From positions 1 to 46,796 of the forward strand of contig JAUCBJ010004553.1 in the NCBI GenBank assembly GCA_032718475.1: DNA of 46,796 bases, given 5' to 3'. The DNA comes from Nemertoderma westbladi (lineage: Eukaryota > Xenacoelomorpha > Nemertodermatida > Nemertodermatidae). Positions 31,797-41,736 of the stretch are shown one piece after another (positions within the stretch are counted from its first letter, which is position 1; every line of letters starts with the position of its first letter). The notes beneath the pieces were generated by a model, which made no database searches, was not told where the DNA came from, and saw only the letters and a list, made by a program, of their open reading frames with translations. Position numbers and translations under genes: made by a program.

Positions 31797-33614
31797 CCAC
31801 GAAGCTAAGGAAAATTAAACAAAGGGCCACAATTTGGTTTGTTGCTTAGCCTAGTTTAGTAGCATTTGCTAATAAATAACTTATATTCCCATGGAAACTA
31901 GAATTCTCTGGAACTGTTGGTTTTACCTTTGAAAAAAGATTCAGTCCAGATTGTGGTTCAACACATACCAAGTTTTGAAAATATTGAGTTTATGTCCAAA
32001 TTACCGATTTTCTATCAAAATGCATCTGTTTGCAGTGGTTGTCATGGAAACTGAAAAATAGAACAATGTAATTCGGATGCAGAATAAGTCATATGTGGGG
32101 GTAGGTCTTGGTCCCAAGTCATAATACTATTAACTTGTGTTTCAAATTATCATTTTAGAAATTTTAACATCTGTTTAGTCTTGTTGCTATGGTAATTGGA
32201 TTGTGTAATTAACCTCGAATGGATTGTATATGGACCTTACAGATGAGTTGCAAAACCCCAAATTTATATTTATTACATTATTTTGCTACAAATAGAGTTT
32301 TTATTGAATTTAGACTTGAATGATATAGACTTTAATAAACTCCAGTTACCATGGTAACAAGATATTTCTGGAATGTTTTCAGTTTCACTAAAAGTTCCAA
32401 CTAATGGTCCAGATAACACATTCCCAGTTTCGTAAAATTTTATCGCGAAGTCTATGTCCAAATGAATTATTTTAGTATAAAAACATCTGTTTTCAGCGGT
32501 TGTCATGGTAACTGCAAAATTAAACAATGAAATTCGGACGCAGAATAAGTCATATAGTGGGGGTAGGGGTTGGTCCCAAGACATAACACCTTAACCTTAG
32601 GCTTCAAATTTTCATGTTTTCAGCGGTTGCCATGGAAAGTGAGAAATAGAACAACGTAATTCGGATGCAGAATAAGTTATATAGAGGGGGTAGGGCTTGG
32701 TCCCATGTCATAATAGCTTTAACTTTTGCTTAAAATTATCATTTTATAAATTTTAACGTCTGTTTAGCCTGGTTGTCATGGTAACAGGATTTTTTAATTT
32801 ACCTCAATCTGCTCGACTATGGCCCTTGTAGTTGAGTTGAGAAACCCCAAGTTTATATCTATTGCGGTTTTTCTACAAATAGAGTTATGAATATAGACCT
32901 GAATGATATAATCTGTAATAAACTCCAGTTACCACGGTAACTAGATATTTCTGGAATGTTTTGAGTTTCACTAAAAGTTCGAACTAGTGGTCCAGATAAC
33001 ACATATCCAGTTTCGTAAAATTTTATCGTGAAGTCTATGTCCAAATGAGTTATTTTCGTATAAAAACATCTGTTTTCAGCGGTTGTCATGGTAACTGCAA
33101 AATTAAACAATGAAATTCGGACGCAGAATAAGTCATATAGTGGGGGTAGGGGTTGGTCCCAAGACATAACACATAAACCTTAGGCTTCAAATTAACATTT
33201 TATAAATTTTAACATCTGTTTAGCCCGGTTGCCAAGGTAACTGGAATTTCTATTTAACCTCAATCGGCTCTGCTATGGACCTTATAGTTGAGTTGAGAAA
33301 TCCCAAGTTTATATGTATTATAGTTTTCCTACAAATAGAGTTATAAATATTGACTTGAAATACATAGACTTTTTTCTAAGTCCGTTGCCATGGAAACCAG
33401 ATTTTTCCTGAATATGAGACCCATCCCACACGACGCGCCTCGATGAGTAGTACATACATGCAAAATTTCAGGGTACTTTTAAAGGCTAGTTTTTTCCCCG
33501 ACCAAAAAAAAACAAATCTGCCCCACACAAGTAAAATAGCCCACTATGAATAGACCATCTCAGCTAAGGAAAATCTTTCTTAGCGAAAGTAGTTGATTTT
33601 CCTTAGCTTCGTGG
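31797..33614. mobile_element. 1.8-kb inverted-repeat element with internal repeats
   Basis: CCACGAAGCTAAGGAAAAT at 31797-31815 is matched by its exact reverse complement at 33596-33614. A secondary hairpin (AGCTAAGGAAAATC with GATTTTCCTTAGCT, about 33562-33607) lies at the right end. The interior has four related copies of a block with TGTCATGGTAACTG, ATTCGGACGCAGAATAAGT and GGTCCCAAG (near 32041, 32501, 32628 and 33084). The block pair at 32501 and 33084 is offset by 583 bp and is the closest. Translations of these blocks on the minus strand are chance ORFs. No transposase and no clear target duplication were found. Confidence 0.7.
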
Positions 33615-33791
33615 ACTAAACGCCGGCATGATGGTGATCGAAATGATGATCGTGAACGTGACTGGGTACATAGCGACCAACGATTCGAGGTTCCGCAGCA
33701 TTATGTCTCCAGTTACTCTACAGAGAACCGAGTTCACTTGTCGGCCCCGCCTGGATCTCAGGAAGACCCCCGATATGTGCCTCGCTGCGGC
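33615..33791 (+). other. Coding-like island cut by the LTR
   Basis: This 177-bp stretch is more GC-rich than its surroundings and has a fully open plus frame (HDGDRNDDRERDWVHSDQRF, then PRYVPRCG) that ends where the LTR starts at 33792. It may be a fragment of a gene or older element into which the LTR element inserted. No family is recognised. Confidence 0.3.
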
Positions 33792-34978
33792 TGTTCGCGC
33801 TTTCAGACCTTTAGCAGTTTAAGCTGCCAAATTTAGGTGTCTTCTAGGTTATAAATCGACTTTAGCCTATGACGAGTATTGGATACACTACATTAGCCGA
33901 AGCCAGCCTAAGCGCGACCATTCACCCGCTGGATATACCCGGGAGACTGGATTCGGAATTGTATTGTATGTATAACTTATTGCGATGTAGGCCTACTGTA
34001 TTATTCGATTGATCGTTAATATATAATCTCTGACCAATATTATTCACTTTCGGGAAATATTGACAGTTCCTTTAGGACGTGGCGCTCTAAATATGTAAAC
34101 AGAGTTATGACTTACACTAAACACAATGGGATGGCTATTGATTCACGTATAAAGCGCATTCTTTAGGAGATGCTTTGTTATCTATCACAGTCATGCACAC
34201 TACCGCACAATGCTGCACACCAATCTGCCGACCTTCACTAATTTTAGTCACATATAAAGAGAACAGCAATTGACACATGTAGTGCCTATGAAATAGCATT
34301 AGATTCACTCCAAAACCAATATAATGTAAGTCGCAATTGCTATATGTAACCGGTCTCTTACCTTCAGTATATCAAGAAGATTGGGGTTTTATGATTATTT
34401 ATCGATATTATCCAAATATAACAATATTCCATCAAACTGATACAATTAATAACCGACAGTAAATAGCAGTAAAATAATGCGGTGCAAGGTATGTATAATT
34501 TAAGATGCTGAGTTAATGCGTGACTTGATATGATATGATATGAATTGCGTTGATAACAGTTACACGTTTCTATGATCAAAGCCTACTAATGTTTGGCTAA
34601 AGTCTGAAACACAGAATAATTCCAAAGCCGGTGTTCTGGCATCAGGAAAAAAGGTAAACATAAACCGTAATGCATTGCGCGATTTCCCGGAGGTTTCTGT
34701 ACAAATAAAATGAAAATCGCTCTGATTGGTCGACCGAACAAAGAACAAGGGAAAAGTTACACGTGTACATATCAGCTGATAGATGTCATCATCGGAATTT
34801 AGCGTATTGCGACATAAAATTGCTAGTTATGTCCGCTAAAGTACACATACAGAAGAAATGGCTTTTTATGTCCACTAAAACACCAGTACAGTAAGGAAAC
34901 GGCTTTTTATGTCCGTTAAAACGCCTACAGAGTACTTTGCGGGGAAAATAACCAGCTAATTCTGCAAAAGCCTTTACA
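33792..34978 (-). repeat. 3' LTR (1187 bp)
   Basis: On the plus strand it runs from TGTTCGCGCTTTCAGACC to GCCTTTACA, that is TG...CA on either strand. On the element's strand it begins TGTAAAGGCTTTTGCAG immediately after a purine tract. It matches 45621-46796. Differences include ATTGTATTGTATGTATAAC (about 33959-33978) versus AGCTCTGAC, and a roughly 18-bp insertion in the other copy (ACTACACTGTATCAGAGG). Short ORFs inside (for example 34364-34579, minus) recur in both LTRs and are not genes. Confidence 0.9.
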
Positions 34979-34988
34979 CCGCTCCCAG
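34979..34988 (-). other. Polypurine tract
   Basis: The minus strand reads CTGGGAGCGG directly before the LTR start TGTAAAGG. This is the expected place for the primer of plus-strand DNA synthesis. It is short and not purely purine at its ends. Confidence 0.65.
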
Positions 34989-35056
34989 AAAATGGGATTT
35001 AATTCTATAAAATATAAAAAATCACAGTTTCTAAAATATAAAAATACTCTAAACAG

Positions 35057-38000
35057 TTAGTCTTTCTTGCGCGGACGGCGTTTACGCAGTTTTTTGAGGC
35101 TAGCAAGAGTCCTTTTCTCTTTGGGGCGAGCCACTTTACTAGGAGGGCTATAACTCCTGGGTGAAGGGTGCAATACAATTGCATCAGAAGGTTTAGGATT
35201 ACGATCGGTGTATCCGCCGGTCGAGGTACCTGGTTGATCGATATCAACTTCAGTGGAGCGAGGTCTAACGGCCTTTAGGGCGCGTTTTAGGACAGCAGCT
35301 CCTACGGGTCCTTGACGGGTCGTCTGGACAATGGTGGTAGGCGGACCGTGAGTGGTGAGAAACTTCCTCGGTTTAATGGTTCTTTCCAGCTCGCGTTCTT
35401 GGGCTCGATATTCGTAGGGCCGTCGATGTACTTCCTGTAACTCAGGATGCGAGTTGATGAACAAATCGCCATACTCCGGGTCTTGACGGATGAAATTGAT
35501 CAAATGGTATGAATTAATATCGTTAGGATTGATATTCCTGAGATATTTTCGAACAAATTTGGTGGAAATACACTCACCAACACGCTTCATTAGTTCGTAA
35601 CTCGGTGTGCGTGTTTTTTGTTCAACAGACGCGAATAGATAAGGATGGAACGCGTAAACTCCTTCGTAGGCGCGTCCAGGGTAATAGCGATGGGGGGACT
35701 CACAATGTAAATCCGCATTCGCTTCCCAAGCTCGGATGTAGCGCAGGGTAATCATCTCATCTACGCTTTCCAGATCGCGGTTAAAAGGGCAATTAAAACT
35801 GGCATGTCCTTTAAGTTGACAATGATGGCATTGAGTCATAAATTGGGGGCAGACTGCGAAAATGTGCGAGTTATTGAGTCTGCAATACCCACAGTAGATC
35901 TCCATCATCGGTTGTTCCTGGAAATAGGAGCAGGGTACGTCTGAGTCCATAGGGGTGAAATGATCTCTCAATGCGCATAATCGGCAACGTTTTCGAGAAA
36001 CATAGTTGGCATGCCGATAATCGTATGCGGTGAAACATTGTGGACCTTGATACCATTCCAAGACGTAGTCGTTATCGCTGCTCCGGGGCGCTGTAGGCTG
36101 AATCTCCTCAGATTCTAAGCATATTGGTTCGTCTTCCAAATGCATAGCTGAGGTAGGTGCGGCTGTCTCCGCAAGCGAACCCACTGTCTGAACTTCCACG
36201 ACAGAATAACCCGTAGGTATTCGAGGTCTTTGTATAACAGATGAATGTAAGTTCTGTATACAAACGTCCTTGAAAAGGGCGAATCCCGCGCTGTCTAACT
36301 TCTCCGCAGCTGAGTCTCTTAGGCTGAGCTTGGTCAGAGCGCGGTCCTTGAACTGACTATCAACGTTACGGAACGGAGTCAGAAAGCGCCTGAAACATTC
36401 GAAGTGGATGAATTTATTGTGTTCATCTAGCTTGGCGAGTTTGGTTCCAAATATTAAGGGATGGGCGCAATTGGTACGACTGCACACATCGGCTAGCCAA
36501 CCGGCAAGTGCGGCGTTTTCAAAGATCGTGTATATAGCTAAGGAGGGACGAAGTGGAACACTCATAAAGCTATACACGGCGCCAGGTGCGGTCAATGGTC
36601 CGTCAAAGTATAATCGAGAATAATGATCTCCATATACTTGTTGGTAGTTGATAGGATTTCCAACCTTGAAATTCCATCCATATTCTTGAAAGGCAAGATG
36701 TCCGATGGAGGTTCGTTGTACTTTAGTAATGCCGCTGGGTGTATTTGCATACATAGTGCGGAAGAAACCTCGGCCTTCTGCCCAGGGAGCAATCAGCTGA
36801 GTATTGACGAAAGGGTATGGAATGTTCTCCATGTTCCGAAAGTCGTTTTGGAGATCTCCATAAACAGCTGAGCCGATTTTAAGGATTCTTTCGTTAAACA
36901 GCATCTCGAGCATGGGCTGGGGTAACATTGATCCATCGATACCCATGGCCGGTTTGCGCTCGGTGTCGGTGACGTAACGCTGCGCGAGTTCGAATTGTCC
37001 ATGTCGGAGATTCTTTTGTATCTCGGTAAGGGTCTCAAAAGAATAATCAATCACATCGGAACACACTCGAGTAAATACGTGGGTAGAACCAGCTAGTCCT
37101 TGTATATGTATCATGCGCGTAGTTCCCAGTTCTCCAACTGGAACGCTACCTTCGTTATTGTAAGTGACAACTCCATACATCTCGATAACGTTAAGAGTCT
37201 CATTCCACTCTTTAGTGGCGTTTTCTAGAGTCATTCCCACTGGATGCCACAAGGTAGCGCATTCGCTAGCATTAGGTAGATCTCTATACTTTAAATATTG
37301 TGTAGTATATGTTTCTACATCTCCATATCGTTGTATTCTTTCCTCCTCAAATAACACGTCGAGATTCCAGTGTACTAATCGAGTTTTGATGAATCCATCA
37401 AGATTATACGGAGGTATTGTCTCTTTCTCTATTCTGGAAACATTATAGGGTTTTCGAAATGAGTTTACTTTAACTAACTGATCCAGATGTTTCTGCAGTT
37501 GTTCGAGTTCGACAAGATCGAGAGGATTTATTAGTGGTAGAAACCTCAGACTATGTGTAGGATCTTCCGGTTTTACCATGTAATATTGCATTAGATTGAC
37601 ATAATAAGGGTGATCTTTGATCCCATAAAATGAGTTCGGTAAAGGTCTAGCGCGTATGTTAACCTCGTGTACCATACGACGGACAAGATCCACTCTATTG
37701 TCCGGAGGTTCAATGAGTATACCATCGACACGAGCGGCCTCGATTGGCGGACGTTGCAACATGGGAGCGTCAGCGATAAGATCTCGAGATCTTAGGTTGA
37801 TATCAACCGGTTGAGGCTGTGCCGTGGCGAAGAGTTTGTCTCCGAAATGGGGAACCATCGAAGGATGGATGATGGTTTTAGAATAGAGATCCGTCATAAG
37901 GATTTGAGCTTCTGGCTGGGCTAAAGCTGCTTCTTCTCTCTCATCCATTTCTATGTGTTTCTCCTCGAGCTGATTTTCCTCCGCTTGTTGTTGTAAACGC

Positions 38001-38262
38001 TCGTCTAGGAAGTCTTGTAGAGAGTAGGTTCGTCCACGTTCGATGTCTTCCTCGAGATTCTGGATTTCTCTATCAAACTGGGGTAAAGCTAATTCTTTCA
38101 CAGCTTGGACTTGTTGCTGCAATTTGCGTTTCTCTAAACAATCGTAAGTTCCTTTTCCGATCTTCTGCCGAATAGCGTCTAACGCGTTTCGTACAACGCT
38201 CTCTTCGACTTCGGTAACGGAGGAGGTGGTCTGACCGAGTATTCCGGAACTCTGATCATTGG
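35057..38262 (-). CDS. Large accessory ORF of the LTR element, zinc-knuckle protein of unknown family
   Basis: An uninterrupted frame of about 1,068 codons from a stop near 38265 to the TAG stop at 35057. No ATG opens it: the 1021-residue version starts at TTG (38122), and coding-like sequence (SVVRNALDAIRQKIGKG) precedes it. Numbered from 38122, the first ~100 residues are rich in Q and E and look coiled-coil. Residues ~100-700 form a long globular-looking region. A Cys/His cluster (about 712-776) includes RCRLC, CGYCRLNNSHIFAVC and a canonical CX2CX4HX4C knuckle CHHCQLKGHASFNC. The C-terminus (KEKRTLASLKKLRKRRPRKK) is strongly basic. I see no FxDD, DDE triad, protease, signal peptide or membrane helix, so it is neither RT, integrase nor a typical env. 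It sits where env would, and may bind nucleic acid. Its intactness contrasts with the broken gag. Confidence 0.75.
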
Positions 38263-38583
38263 TTTATTTAAGGATCGTTTGAGTCGAGCGAGCGTAGGTG
38301 ATACGTCGAACAGGTTTCGCTCGAAACTCCCATAAGTATATCGTGTAAAACTGTGTTTAGCGAAACGTCTCCGCGGATGTTTATGTCTTTCCGTTTGCTG
38401 ATTGGGTCTAGGGCATTCGTCGCAGTAATACCAAAGACTCACGTCCTGCAGAGGAAACGCGGGTGATCGTTCTCCAGTTTTACAATATTCCTCCATCTGT
38501 TCGAAGCTATCTGGGACGACAGGTAGCGGTCGATCGGCGGTAAGATACATCATAGTGAAATAGAGTCGTTTGAGTTCTATCAT
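38179..38583 (-). CDS. 134-codon ORF overlapping the large accessory ORF
   Basis: A minus-strand ORF with a true ATG (plus 38581-38583). The protein has a CDEC pair followed by HKH (WYYCDECPRPNQQTERHKH), then an arginine-rich stretch and a proline run (RPPPPLPKSKR) near its end. It overlaps the open part of the large ORF by about 85 nt, in the phase reached by a -1 shift. It could be the natural N-terminus of that protein, joined by frameshifting or broken by a mutation. No canonical heptanucleotide slippery site is evident in the overlap. It is in phase with the gag-protease frame upstream but separated from it by a stop and about 140 nt of AT-rich sequence. Confidence 0.5.
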   Translation of the reverse strand: MIELKRLYFTMMYLTADRPLPVVPDSFEQMEEYCKTGERSPAFPLQDVSLWYYCDECPRPNQQTERHKHPRRRFAKHSFTRYTYGSFERNLFDVSPTLARLKRSLNKPMIRVPEYSVRPPPPLPKSKRALYETR

Positions 38584-38724
38584 AGGGTCATGATGTATAC
38601 CTTGAGGATATCGATAAAATTAAAGAAAACGATTATAATAAAATTACATAATAATACATACATAAATATAAAATAATAAAAACAAATATAAAATAATATA
38701 GTCACACACCCACTCCAGACGCTG
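38584..38724 (-). other. AT-rich spacer between pol remnant and accessory ORFs
   Basis: About 140 bp with repeated ATAATAAAA/AAATATAAAATAAT words. It could hold a splice acceptor or a promoter for the downstream ORF, but none can be shown. Confidence 0.4.
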
Positions 38725-40743
38725 TTACGTTGGGGAGTCCCTAGATGTTTGTTGGATTAGGGAGGTGGTCGTGGGAAGAGTATCTTGCCTTCCATAGTTT
38801 CCGGACAGTTCTCGGTCTCTTTCCAGTAAACATAAACGACCAACTGGGTGATTGAGTTGTTGTGTTTCGAATACAATTCCAGGTTTCCTCTTCGTCCTGG
38901 AATAGTGACGATAGAAACATCGCTTCAAATACACGATGGCCTTACAAAGCCGATTCCAGGATCTATAGTGGTCCATCGCTCCCGGCAGGAGAGGTGAGAG
39001 TCCCTGCGAGACGTCTGGTGTTCCAGATCTCCAGTCTCTCTCTCTGATCTCCACAACAGATCGGTTCGCGGTGGGGGAGTTTAGATCCACAGCGTCGTCC
39101 TTGGCAATGTGTAGTACAGACAGATCTATCACGGGTTTAAATAACCTTGATTTACTCGTCCGGGTTTTATGTTTGACTTTCTCCGCTCCCTTGGCTTGTC
39201 TAATCTCAGACGTGGTAAGATGGGGAGGCCATTCATCTTCTTTACTTAGGAAGTCGGGTCCACCTAACCAGTCTGGAGTATCTGTCAGTTCTTGAGGAGT
39301 TGCTCCTCTGGAAGCGATGTCGGCTAGATTAATCGTCTCGGGGCAATGTCTCCATTGATCTACATTAGAGTTAATATCGTCATTATCTGAGGAGTATGGT
39401 GTTCCCTCAGTTGTGGTCGTCTCTCCCTCACTGATGTCTTCTTCCCATTCACTCTCCTGATGGACCTGATCTTTGGGTAGCCTTTCTAGGAGTGTCCTAC
39501 GAGAAGGTCCAGTGAGGTACCAACCTACTCTTGTTCTTCCTGCATAGGTTTGCAATGGTTGCGGTCGAGTAGGCCGTTTCTCTAATGTCTCAAGCGCTTC
39601 ATGCGCATTTTGGCCGATGAGTATTTGCACTCCAGGGTAGTCTGTGTTGAATCTAGGTATCTTATGCTGCTGGGTGAAATCGTCCTCATCCCAGTTATAA
39701 GGTTCCACTTGGCTGGTAGCGAAGTTCTTTATCGCCACCATTTTTACTAACCTTATACTGTGTTCTCCTAGTTCATCCTGGGGGGTGGACAACGCGCCTA
39801 CATAGTAGTCTGTAGCTACTGTAGATTTCCAAACCTGCATAATTCCTGACATGTTTAACTTAGTTCGGAACTTGGGTTGTCCAGCAAAGATGTCTTCGGC
39901 TAGTTCTTTGTCGATGAATGTTCCTGTGCTACCGGAGTCAAGGAGGGCGTTCACTATATAACTCCTTTCAGGTCCGTGGACCTTCAACTGCACAACGGGA
40001 AATTCTCTGATTCCTACATTGGAAGTTGGTGCTTTCCAAGATGGTTGTCGGTCAGAAGTAGTTAGGGGGAACTCACTATCGGTTTCTTTCTCATACGTAA
40101 GTGCTCGATACACTGCGGTATTTATTAGGTAACAGGATTCGTTTTCGTCGGAGAATTCATCCGTATAGAATCCCTCCATCTCAGAACCTTGGTCAGTGTC
40201 GTTCACATCACTGAATTGGACATGTAGTTCGGACTCACTTACCTGACTCGGGCTGTTTCTTTCGAATTCAGTGTGCAACAAGATATGATGTTTCGCGCCG
40301 CACTTAGCACACCTCGCGTCGGAGTAACAGGTTCGCCGTTGGTGTCCTCGTCTGAGGCAATTATAACACAACCGCTTATCCCACATGACTTCACGTCTAT
40401 CTTTTAATGATTTCCTCAGGAATTCATCACACGCACTTAAACGGTGGGGCCCGTCGCACAACACACATTTTGGTTTGATGTTACTTACCTTACTTTGGAT
40501 AACGTTGTGCACACTCGTTCTTTCCTCGGGCTTTCTTCCATGAATTCTCTTAGGAGACGTAGGAGGAGTTTTTCTTGCCTGTTCTCTCCTGTCATTGGTT
40601 CGAGACTTGAATTTACTTACGTCCTTAGGCGCTTTGTTGTCATAGTAAGATCTTTCAGTGTCTTTCCCGCTGTCTTCCTCTTGAGAAGCCTGGCTTTCGC
40701 CGTCGTCTGTATAACACACTGGTATTACCTTTCTCCTAGAAAC
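38725..40743 (-). CDS. BEL/Pao gag zinc-knuckle and protease ORF with RT, RNase H and integrase core deleted
   Basis: A 664-codon frame (nominal start is GTG at 40719; it is open back to the stop at 40744-40746). Residues 85-149 hold the BEL/Pao triple zinc-knuckle array (CVLC...C, CYNCLRRGHQRRTC, CAKCGAKHH). An aspartic protease follows: active site LLDSGSTGTFID at 259-270, then VQILIGQN at 365-371 and VGWYLTGP at 398-405. RT and RNase H should come next. Instead, after a short acidic stretch (about 415-450), the protein reads WRHCPETINLADIASRG and WLGGPDFLSKEDEWP, the linker normally found after RNase H. Then YRSWNRLCKAIVYLKR (about 585-600) marks the pre-integrase region, followed directly by an integrase-end-like segment (LNHPVGRLCLLERD, 622-635). 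So RT/RNase H and the integrase core are both gone while the frame stays open. Gag maturation could still work; reverse transcription and integration could not. Confidence 0.82.
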   Translation of the reverse strand, partial: VSRRKVIPVCYTDDGESQASQEEDSGKDTERSYYDNKAPKDVSKFKSRTNDRREQARKTPPTSPKRIHGRKPEERTSVHNVIQSKVSNIKPKCVLCDGPHRLSACDEFLRKSLKDRREVMWDKRLCYNCLRRGHQRRTCYSDARCAKCGAKHHILLHTEFERNSPSQVSESELHVQFSDVNDTDQGSEMEGFYTDEFSDENESCYLINTAVYRALTYEKETDSEFPLTTSDRQPSWKAPTSNVGIREFPVVQLKVHGPERSYIVNALLDSGSTGTFIDKELAEDIFAGQPKFRTKLNMSGIMQVWKSTVATDYYVGALSTPQDELGEHSIRLVKMVAIKNFATSQVEPYNWDEDDFTQQHKIPRFNTDYPGVQILIGQNAHEALETLEKRPTRPQPLQTYAGRTRVGWYLTGPSRRTLLERLPKDQVHQESEWEEDISEGETTTTEGTPYSSDNDDINSNVDQWRHCPETINLADIASRGATPQELTDTPDWLGGPDFLSKEDEWPPHLTTSEIRQAKGAEKVKHKTRTSKSRLFKPVIDLSVLHIAKDDAVDLNSPTANRSVVEIRERDWRSGTPDVSQGLSPLLPGAMDHYRSWNRLCKAIVYLKRCFYRHYSRTKRKPGIVFETQQLNHPVGRLCLLERDRELSGNYGRQDTLPTTTSLIQQTSRDSPT

Positions 40744-41736
40744 TTACCTTACCTTATTTTCCGGTGTCTTCTCTCTGGACTGCTTTAGGAGCTGTAACTT
40801 TACCTCTCCATCTAAGAATGACATGAGATCAGCCATGGTAGGGTCTCTTCGTTGTTGTCCCATCATATATAAGACTTTCTTGTCCCATCGTGTACCTACT
40901 CCACCCTTTGGTAAAGTAGAGGCCACGGCTCCAATAACCATAGAACTCTGATATTCATGGGACTTACCTAGCCAATCTAATTGTCTATAGATCTCCTGAA
41001 TCTCATTGGAAAACTCTATAATCCCGCTGCTAATGAACTTTCAGGGCGCTACCAATTTTGCATACAAATACCTAGCTAAGTTATTCCTATTACCATACCT
41101 GATGTTTAGTGTATCCCAAACTTGTCTTAATCCATCTGGATGTCCAATAAACTTTAACGCCATTAACTTGGGAGATCCTTCCAAGCACTCGATGAGGAAT
41201 CTAAGTTTCTCTCCATTAGATAGCACAGAGTTCTGTATGTTATCTTTGTAATATTCATTAAAAGGTAACCATTTCATCTCATCTCCATTGAACTTGACGA
41301 TCTCTCCCACCTTTACCGCTTGACGGGCTTCGGTTCTAGCCATTTGACGCGTAAAACTTTCTTGGGCCATCGTGTTATTTAATATCGAGTTATCGGTATA
41401 TAAATTTCTCGGATTATGATCAGGTCTATATGGAATATCATTGTCAACAGGTTTATAATTACCCTTAATAGGGTTTACTATAGGAGTTTCTACTTCACTA
41501 GCAGTATAGATGCGTGTAGGCTCCACACCTTGCGCATGAAATACTTCAGACCTAACAGGTTGACACATTGTTACAGGGGGTGGTGGTATACCCTTTTGTA
41601 TATTTACCAATTTATCGCGTTCTAACGCGATACTCTGCTGCACTTCTTGCAACTCTAACCTACTTTCCCTTACTGTGCCCTTTAACTGCTGAACAGCTGT
41701 TCCCTCAGCTGCCCGAGCAGAAGACCCATCTCCCAT
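40744..41736 (-). pseudogene. BEL/Pao gag, central capsid region, broken by two in-frame stops
   Basis: Minus-strand frame from ATG 41736. The N-terminal part has a coiled-coil-like start (QLKGTVRESRLELQEVQQS), and then the retrotransposon gag domain characteristic of BEL/Pao: VGEIVKFNGDEMKWLPFNEY, EKLRFLIECLEGSPKLMALK and LRQVWDTLNIRYGN. A TGA at 41041-41043 interrupts it, but the same frame continues with gag-like sequence (IYRQLDWLGKSHEYQS, WDKKVLYMMGQQ, MADLMSFLDGEVK) to a TAA at 40744-40746 and then straight into the zinc-knuckle/protease frame. No frameshift occurs across this 3-kb part. Gag would form the particle. With two stops it can only work by readthrough, or it is dead. Confidence 0.75.

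Noticed and set aside
32273-33167. Two similar ~100-codon minus-strand ORFs (MSWDQPLPPLYDLF...)
   Set aside because: They arise from the 583-bp-offset internal repeats of the inverted-repeat element. The duplicates differ by indels and diverge without codon constraint.
34364-34579. 71-codon ORF present twice (also at 46184-46399)
   Set aside because: It lies within the LTR and is duplicated with it; short, and without a recognisable protein pattern.
35057-38262. Envelope glycoprotein assignment for the large ORF
   Set aside because: Position suits env, but there is no signal peptide, membrane helix or cleavage site by eye, and the Cys/His knuckles and basic tail point to a nucleic-acid-binding, non-membrane protein.
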